This document shows, one piece after another, positions 57,130 through 64,000 of a stretch of 64,000 nucleotides of DNA. The stretch is from contig JAKGHH010000008.1 of assembly GCA_022828595.1 (NCBI GenBank), positions 21,692,378-21,756,377 of the forward strand, written 5' to 3'. The notes below the pieces were generated by a model, which had not been told where the DNA came from, searched no databases, and saw nothing but the letters and a program-made list of their open reading frames with translations. Position numbers and translations under genes: made by a program. How positions within the stretch are numbered: position 1 is the stretch's first letter; every line of letters starts with the position of its first letter. Source of the stretch: Nelumbo lutea. Taxonomy: Eukaryota; Streptophyta; Magnoliopsida; Proteales; Nelumbonaceae.

Positions 57130-59996
57130 CCCTCTATTCTGGAATCTTAAGAGCTTCTGACACAGACCTGGGAATAGGATGAGAAGCAACAGAAGAGACA
57201 TAGGCAAAATATGAAGGTGAAAGCAAACTGTAAGAAAGGTGCTTGGAAATGCAGTGTGCAATGCACTTCCGTTTTCCTTTTCTAACAGCAATGGGAATAT
57301 CAAGGTCAGGGAAGGATGAATCCAAAGGTGCTGAACCAGTACCTGTTGTCTCTTCTGTGACTGGAAGTGTAGGAGGCTCATGTGTTGTACGAGAAACAAC
57401 CTGCACATTTCTGGATCTTTGCCTTTGATACACCTTGGGATTGAGGACAGGACGAGGAGGTAAGGTACCGGGACAAGGAGAATGGAACGACTGATCCAAC
57501 CTTGATTCATTTGAGGGAGAGGCAAACACATCAAGGGACTCAACAGGGACAGGAAGAGGAAGAGCAAACACCTGTGTCAAATTCTCCCCTTGTGGACAAT
57601 GTCCTTCTGGAGAGGAACCATAAAAAGGGGTCATCAAAGGTGACATCCATTGAGACATACCGATTGCCAGACTTTGGATCAAAACAGCAATAACCCTTCT
57701 GTTTGGGGGAATAACCAAGGAAGATACACTTTTGGGCTTTGGGTTCAAACTTATGCCTCTGGACACTTGGAACATGTACATAACAGGTGCAGCCAAAGAC
57801 ACGAATAGGAACAGGAAAAAGGTCTTTGTCCGGATGAAGAAGAGTGAAGGGAGACTTAAACCCCAAAACCTTGGATGGCATGCGGTTTATAAGATAGGTA
57901 GCAGTAAGTACAGCATCACCCCAAAACCTGGTAAGAACATGTGAGGCAAATAAGATACTTCTTGCAACCTCAACAATATGCCTGTTTTTCCTCTCAGCAA
58001 CCCCATTCTGTTATGGGGTCCTAGCACATGAGCTTTGATGAATAACCCCCATGTTAGAAAGATAGCAGGATAGCTTTTTCTCAAGGTTTTCTTTTGCATT
58101 GTCCGATCTGAAGATTTTAATCCTGGTATCAAATTGGGTTAGAACAAATTCATGGAATTGTTTTACAAGTTTTGGAACTTCATCACGGGATTTCATCAGG
58201 AATATCCAAGTGAGTCGTGAAAAGTCATCAATAAACAGGATAAAATATTTGTAGCCACCCATGGAGGGTAAGTGGTAAGGCCCCCACACATCAGAATGCA
58301 CAATATTAAAAGGAACAGAAGATCTTTTATTTCTCAAAGGATACTTGCTTCTACAATGCTTTGACAATTCACAAGACTCACAATGAAGACTGGACAGACT
58401 AATTCCCTTAAACAGTTCAGGGAATAGATGACTCAAAGCCGAAAAAGACAGATGACCAAAACGACAATGACACAACATAATCCGACTAACAGACTCTAAA
58501 GAGACAGATCCAAGAGCAACATTCCCAAGATGATCAGTGCATTGTCCCGGAGTATCAAGCAGGTATATTCCGTTCGCCTCATGGCCACTCCCAATCACCT
58601 TCTGAGACTCCAGATCCTGAAAAACACAGTAGGAAGGAAAAAAGGTTACACAACAGTTTAGTGACTTGGTAAAACTGCTCACGGACAAAAAATTTGTATT
58701 TAGTTTAGGTACATGAAGGGAAGAAGGGAGGTACAAGGAATCCGTAGCCTTGATGGTTCCCTTACCAGAGATAGGGGCAAGTGAACCATCAGCTAAAGTG
58801 ATTTTATCACGTCCAGGAAGTAAGTCATATGAAACAAACAAGGTAGACAGATTGGTCATATGGTCAGAAGCACCTGAGTCAATAATCCAAGGGATCTTGA
58901 GATTACCTGAAGAGGTAGCATGATTAGCAGAAGCCCTTATACCTGAATGAGCAAATGCTGAAGTAGTAGAATTTCCTGAAGGGTCGGTAGCAGAGGTCAC
59001 ATCACTCAGCTGACTGATCATCTTCCCAAACTTTTCATATTCTGCTCTCATGGCTGCCAACTGTGCAGAAGCAGACATCTCTTCACTATCTGGTCCGGCA
59101 GCTACATTTGCACTTCCTGATCTTTTACTATCATATTTTTTCTGAAACCTGATGGGAACAAGATTAGGATGTAACTTCCAGCACTTGTCTTTGGTGTGCT
59201 TCGGCCTCTTGCAGTACTCACATACAACTTCTTTCTTTCCTGTGCCATTAGAAGTTCCAACATTCCCTTTAGGTTTAATCCCCATATTGGCAAAGTGATC
59301 ATTAATATCAGCCCCTTGAACCTGAACAACCCTTCTGCTCTCTTCACTACTCACCAATGCATAAGTTTGTGACAAAGATACGCACTCCTTGGAAAGAATA
59401 TTCTGTTTTGTGATATCATATTCCGGGTTTAGTCCAGTTAAGAACTCAAAAACCCTGTTCCTTTCAACCAATTTGCTGTAGGTCTCTGCATCATTAGTGA
59501 TGTCCCAAGTTACTGCTTCTATTAGGTCAATCTCTTGCCATAAGGATTTCAAGGTTGAGAAATATACAGCAAGAGGTTTCTCTCCTTGCCTTAAATTCTT
59601 TACATCACTTCTCAATTTATATGCCTGGGCCACATTGAGTTTTTGGGAATAGGTTTCTGCAACACTGTCCCAAATTTCTTTTGCTGAATTCATCCATAGG
59701 TAGTGTTGACTGATTTGTGGCTGCATTGAGTTCACAAGCCACCCAATGACAGTGTAATTTTCTTGCATCCACTTCTCGTAGGATGGATCATCTTCTAGGG
59801 GAGTCTTCTTACTCCCGGAAATGAACCCCCACTTTCCTCTACTACAAACATGAATCTTTACTGATTGTGACCATGCCTGATAATTAGTTCCATCTAGTTT
59901 AACTGTGGTCACAGTCAATAAGGAATCACTTGGAGTCCCCTGACCCAGTCCATATTCAGCACCACTTTTGTTTTCAAACTCTGAGGAGTACATCAT
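57130..59996 (-). pseudogene. copia F gag, protease and integrase
   Basis: The ATG at 59996 opens a 661-codon frame. Gag has KLDGTNYQAWSQSVKIHVCS and LVNSMQPQISQHYLWMNSAK; the zinc knuckle is CEYCKRPKHTKDKC. Protease WIIDSGASDHMTN is intact. Integrase has HCRFGHLSFSA, CESCELSKHC, IVHSDVWGPYHLP and IFRSDNAKENL. A TAA at 58011-58013 replaces the first Gln of PQQNG. Integrase continues in frame from 58010 with QNGVAERKNRHI to about 57640; after a shift its tail runs 57630-57134 (LDIPIAVRKGKRKC), with a TAG at the end. Confidence 0.92.
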
Positions 59997-59999
59997 GTA

Positions 60000-60766
60000 A
60001 ACACTCCAAATATGATTTCAGATGACTTCTACAAGTATGCTGGATAAGAACAAGCAATAACTGAGTTCAGCCGACCACAAGGAGACAACACACTGAGTTC
60101 AGCCGACCACAAGGAGGCAACACACTGAGTTCAGGCTTCAAGAAGTAATCAGAAACTCCTAGGCACTGTGCACTCAGCCGAAGTACCTTTTCAAGGTTGT
60201 ACACTCAGCCAAGAAGAGTAAGTACCAATCGGTATTGCTGAATAGGCCTTTTCACAAACACAGTGTGGGCAATAGAGACAACCCCACTGTCAAGGAAGAG
60301 AAAAGACCCCAAAAACTGTTCGTACAGCCCTCTAAAACAGCCGAACAAGAGTAACAATACACAGCCTTGTTACAAGGATGTTTCGGCAGGTTTTAACAGT
60401 CCAAGAAGAAGAGAAAAAACAGCCCAGAAATTTCTGGGTTAAACCAGATTTAATGCAGTTGAAGGTAGTACAGAACAGCTAGGATTTTCGGACACTTCAA
60501 CAGTCCAAACACAGTCGAAGGTAATGCAAAACAGAACCAGAAAACTGAGCACAACTTACAGTTCGAGCTTCAACAGTCCAAACACAGTCGAGCTTCAAAA
60601 ACAGAACCGAGTTGTTCCCCTTCCCCTTTTTTTCTTCTTCTCTGATTCTTCCTGGTCTCCGAACCCCTTCTCCAAGAGATTCTAGTCTTGGGCTCGTCCA
60701 ATGACCTCCAAGAATCAGGCAGTACGTGACTAAGCCTCTAGCCCTAGGACGTTCAAGTTCAGATAT
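60000..60766 (-). other. copia F untranslated leader with 32-bp tandem repeat
   Basis: 767 bp between gag and primer site. actgagttcagccgaccaca recurs at 60060, 60092 and (partly) 60124, a period of 32 bp. caacagtccaaacacagtcga-like text recurs near 60500 and 60570. No frame is recognised. Confidence 0.7.
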
Positions 60767-60778
60767 GCTCTGATACCA
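60767..60778 (-). other. Primer-binding site of copia F (tRNA-iMet)
   Basis: gctctgatacca, directly next to the 5' LTR. Confidence 0.92.
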
Positions 60779-61028
60779 TGTTGAAACTGAAGAGAGGAGA
60801 GGAGACTTGTGTGTTTCAACAATGAGGGTTCTGAGAAGAGTTTTCAAACTGTCTCTATCTCAGCCCTCTAACACTGTTTTATTAGATATATTTGAGTAAT
60901 TACAAGGAGGCCCTTAGTTGGGCAAGAATTTACAAAGAACTTAAAAAATAACTTAATATTGACAGGATGGGCCCAAAATAACAAGAAGAATAAACAACCT
61001 ATGGGCCATTCGGCCCATCTTCTCTACA
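60779..61028 (-). repeat. 5' LTR of copia F
   Basis: 250 bp, same length as the left copy. GACTC follows. Confidence 0.95.
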
Positions 61029-61033
61029 GACTC

Positions 61034-62140
61034 CTGACTTCAGCCCCTTCTTCAGCAAGGAGATATGGAATACAGGGTGCAGTTTGGATGTTGCCGGAAG
61101 GTCTAGTTTGTAGGCCACTAATCCTATTCTCTCCAGGATTTTAAATGGGCCAAAATAGCGTGGGCTGAGTTTGTTCCATTGTCGGCTTGCAACCGAAATC
61201 TGCCTAAAGGGTTGTAATTTGAGAAACACCCAATCACCTACTTCATATTGGACATTCTTGTGGTGTTTATCATAGGTGTGATTCCTCCATTGCTATGCCT
61301 GTAAGAGATGATGTTTCAGTTCCCTTAGCACCTCATCCCGTTGCGTTAGCTGTTCTTCAACGACCGCTACTGTGGTGGTTCCTTTTTCATAAGGAAGTAG
61401 AGGGGGAGGGTCCCGACCATATAAAGCTCTGAAGGGTGTCATCCCTGCTGCGCTATGGAAAGTGGTGTTGTACCACCATTCGGCCCAGTGGATCCACTTC
61501 ACCCATTGTCTTGGTCGATCTCCCGTGAAGCATCTCAGATATGTTTCGAGACTCTTGTTAACCACCTCTGTCTGTCCATCAGATTGGGGGTGGTAGCTAG
61601 TTGACTTGAATAGCTTAACCCCATGTAGGCGGAAAAGTTCAGCCCAGAAATGGCTCATAAAGATAGGGTCCCTGTCTGATACAATTGAGCTGGGGAGCCC
61701 ATGTAGGCGCACAATTTCCCGGAGGAATAATTCAGCAACTGTGGCTGCTGTAAATGGGTGTGATAGAGGTAGGAAATGATTGTATTTTGTCAGTATATCT
61801 ACCACCACAAGGATAACTGTTTTGCCGGCAGAAACGGGCAATCCTGTGATGAAATCCATTGATATATCATCCCAAACTTGGGTTGGTATTGGGAGTGGTT
61901 GCAGAGGTCCGCTGGTGTTGTAGTGGCTGACTTGTTTTGTTGGCTTACTGCACACTCGGCTATGAAGTTTTGGATAGATGTACGCATGCCTTTCCAATGA
62001 AATTGTGTGGCGATGCGCTTTTGTGTTCGTAGGATACCGGAGTGGCCACCCGTGGGTGAGGCATGGAATAATTCCAGGAGCTTTCTGAGATGAGTAGAGG
62101 CTGTCGGGATTTCCAAGCATCCTTTGAAGAAGAGTAGATC
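61034..62140 (-). pseudogene. Ty3/gypsy integrase
   Basis: The core (62120-61293) reads TQVWDDISMDFITGLPVSAG, VVVDILTKYNHFLPL, GLPSSIVSDRDPIF and YHPQSDGQTEVVNKSLETYL, with the D, D, E residues in place. The C-terminal part (61229-61029) reads [20 protein letters not shown] and [17 protein letters not shown], where copia F interrupts. Stops or shifts lie near 61910 and 61290. Confidence 0.9.
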
Positions 62141-62660
62141 ATTCTTAATTGTGTACCCGGGGTGCAGTGAGAGATTTGCCAATACTTGGGCCTTCAACTG
62201 TTGTAACTCCTTGTGGGATTGGGCTTCTTTTCTCAATAGATCCAAGAGTGGAGAAGTTGGGGAAGATACTAGTAACTGAAATGACTGTGGGTGCCGTGAG
62301 AGGGCGTCCGCCACTCGGTTAGCAGTCCCTGCTTTGTATTCAATTTTGTAGTCGTACCCCAGTAGCTTGGATATCCAGCGTTGCTGTTCCGAGGATAGAA
62401 TTGATTGATCCAATAAGAACTTCAGACTTTGATGGTCGGTCCGAATTGTGAACCGTCTATCGATCAAGTAGGATCGCCAACGTTGGACTGCTAAGACTAT
62501 TGCTATTAGTTCTCGCTCATAAACTGATTTGGCCCACTTTTGTGATGTTAAGGCCTTGCTGAAAAAGGCTAGTGGTCGCCCCTCTTGCATGAGAACAGCC
62601 CCAACGCCTTGACCCGAAGCATCACACTCAATGATGAAATCTTTTGTGAAATCGGGTAGT
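61911..62660 (-). pseudogene. Ty3/gypsy RNase H and integrase zinc region
   Basis: RNase H reads MQEGRPLAFFSKALTSQKWA, YERELIAIVLAVQRWRSYLI and TDHQSLKFLLDQ, ending ANRVADALSRH. The integrase zinc region (HASPTGGHSGILRTQKRIA) follows. The last expected Cys of CxxC reads Ser (CAVSQQNK). A frame change near 62655 separates it from RT. Confidence 0.88.
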
Positions 62661-62661
62661 G

Positions 62662-63475
62662 CTAATATTGTTGGGCCTGGTTTGACCAGTTAAAAGCGTC
62701 TTGTTTCAGCAATTTGGTCAATGGGGTAGCTATTAGGCTGTAGTTTTTGATGAAGCGGCGGTAGTACCCGAACAGTCCCAAGAAGGTCATCAATTCTTTC
62801 ACACATTTGGGTTGCAGCCAGCCCAGTATACTGGAGATTTTATCTAGGTCAGCCGCAATAGTCCCCTTTTCTACAACATGTCCCAAGTAGTGAACTTGGT
62901 TTTGTCCAAAGGAGCACTTGGACTCTTTAGCGAACAGTTGGTGGGCCTCAAGTGTTGCAAGGGTGACCTGTAGATGGTTCAGATGTTCCTCCCAATTGGG
63001 GCTGTAGACCAATATGTCGTCAAAGAAAACAAGGATGAACTTACGCAAATATGGCCGGAATATGTCATTCATCAAGGCTTGAAATGTGGCTGGAGCATTG
63101 GTCAGCCCAAATGGCATGACCCAGAACTCATAGTGGCCATCATGTGTCCTGAAAGCCGTTTTGTGAACATCCTCCCTATGTACCCTTATTTGATGATACC
63201 CCGCTCGTAAATCCAGTTTTGAGAATATGGTGGCTTGATTGAGTTCATCAAGCAGCTCATCAATGACTAGTATCGGGAATCGGTCTTTAATGGTGATGTT
63301 GTTAAGGGCTCTGTAATCAATACAAAACTGCCACGTCCCATCCTTTTTCTTGACTAATAGTACCGGTGACGAGAATGGGTTGTGATTGGGCTGTATTATC
63401 CCTTGCTTAAGCATATCTTGAACTTGCTTCTCGATTTCAGATTTCTGAAAGTAAGGGTATCAGTAGGGTCTTACA
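62662..63475 (-). pseudogene. Ty3/gypsy reverse transcriptase
   Basis: Conserved RT blocks are in order: [66 protein letters not shown] and the catalytic FFDDILVYS (YxDD family), then [16 protein letters not shown]. The upstream part [17 protein letters not shown] is in the same frame, after a TGA near 63462. Confidence 0.92.
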
Positions 63476-63479
63476 TTGG

Positions 63480-64000
63480 TCGGGGCTGATCCTGGCATGA
63501 GGGGGATGTAGTGGTCATGCTCCCAGTGCAGTGGCAGTCATTGGGGTTCTCTGAACACGTTGCCATAGTGTTGAAGGAGTTGTTGTAGGCGGCTTTGGAA
63601 GTCTCTAGGCCCATCTGGGCTGCTGTTAGCTAAGGATGGCCTAGTCCAATTTGAGTCCATGTGCATGAATATGGGCTGATCCGGATCTCCTCTTGCTTTG
63701 TCAGTGTTGCAAGATTGATGGGCATTGGGCACTTGCATGTTTGCCCTTGTAGATGGACTGTAGATTTTCCTGAAGTGAAGTCCATGGTGAGACGGGCCCA
63801 GTCACAGACCACGGGTCCTAGCTGTCTTAACCATTGAATGCCTAGCACCACGTCCGCTCCACTGAGATGGAGAGGATATAGGTCCACTGCAAACTGATGG
63901 CCTTGAATCTTTAGTGGTAGGCCCATTCAAATGCTATTGCAAGATAGGTTGTTACCGTTGGCCACATGAACCATAAAGGTCGTTGTGGGTTGAACCGGAG
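63480..64000 (-). pseudogene. Ty3/gypsy protease end and protease-RT linker
   Basis: Reads LYPLHLSGADVVLGIQWLRQ and WARLTMDFTSG, the C-terminal part of the gypsy aspartic protease. After a shift near 63700 it continues with a linker ending LLQHYGNVFREPQ. The DSG active-site residues lie upstream, outside the window. Confidence 0.8.

Larger units (their letters stand above)
55377..61033 (-). mobile_element. Complete, fairly young Ty1/copia element (copia F)
   Basis: The 5,647-bp element (55382-61028) has two 250-bp LTRs (55382-55631 and 60779-61028; TG...CA). They differ at six positions by eye, all transitions. A perfect duplication GACTC flanks it (55377-55381 and 61029-61033). The primer site adjoins the 5' LTR and a polypurine tract (ctccccctcaagctga) follows the 3' LTR. 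The interior has gag, protease, integrase, RT and RNase H with a few stops, so it is decayed but the least damaged copia here. Confidence 0.95.
54845..64000 (-). mobile_element. Ty3/gypsy chromovirus, continuing beyond the window
   Basis: The 3' LTR is 54845-55143. In the element's reading direction the window shows protease, RT, RNase H, integrase and a chromodomain, the order of chromoviruses; the gag side and 5' LTR lie beyond 64000. Copia F interrupts it between integrase and chromodomain. Frameshifts and stops separate most domains. The chromodomain after integrase and the RT and integrase wording fit the Reina/Tekay side of chromoviruses. Confidence 0.9.

Overview
The window is nuclear DNA from a flowering plant. 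It holds spliced exons with GT-AG introns, Ty1/copia and Ty3/gypsy LTR retrotransposons primed by initiator tRNA-Met, L1-like LINE tails with RNase H domains, and MITEs. The host protein looks like Dicer-like 4 of broad-leaved plants, so a eudicot or a related woody angiosperm is likely. No species can be named from the sequence.

Only one host gene is recognised: a plus-strand Dicer-like 4 (DCL4) gene. Eleven consecutive exons lie between 5280 and 38670. They splice to 975 uninterrupted codons, running from helicase motif VI through the Dicer dimerisation domain, platform/PAZ, RNase IIIa and RNase IIIb into the first dsRNA-binding domain. The N-terminal helicase exons must lie left of the window and the last exon(s) probably lie right of it. 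Short introns (84-143 bp) alternate with three very large ones: 7.6 kb, 17.9 kb and more than 25 kb.

Most of the rest is nested transposable elements inside DCL4 introns. Left flank (1-4180): a plus-strand copia inserted in the last codons of another copia, a Tourist-like MITE and a LINE tail. Intron 7068-14714: a tandem duplication, a LINE interrupted by a decayed Ty3/gypsy element, and a copia remnant carrying a fold-back element. Intron 16258-19647: the 5' part of a minus-strand copia. Intron 20479-38343: a copia remnant, a G-box tandem repeat, and a LINE split by a chimeric gypsy element (24540-34522) and by a 1.93-kb solo LTR (34606-36538). Downstream of 38671: a minus-strand LINE tail split by copia C (39037-52248). 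Copia C itself contains a second 1.93-kb solo LTR (40847-42773) and a complete minus-strand copia D (42911-48813). Nested fold-back elements follow, then a copia fragment, and finally a chromodomain Ty3/gypsy element (54845 to the end) interrupted by a complete copia F (55382-61028).

The most unusual object is the chimeric gypsy element. Between 407-bp LTRs its gag frame runs directly into the last LRRs, transmembrane helix and kinase domain of a plant LRR receptor-like kinase, and then into the C-terminal end of gypsy integrase. Protease, reverse transcriptase, RNase H and most of integrase are missing. Gag, kinase and integrase parts share one reading frame, broken by three stop codons and by a later copia insertion (26120-31941) with its own target-site duplication. 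It looks like a host-gene-capturing retrotransposon, and its left end also carries an inverted LTR terminus. All coordinates and mismatch counts were read by eye; no database search was possible.
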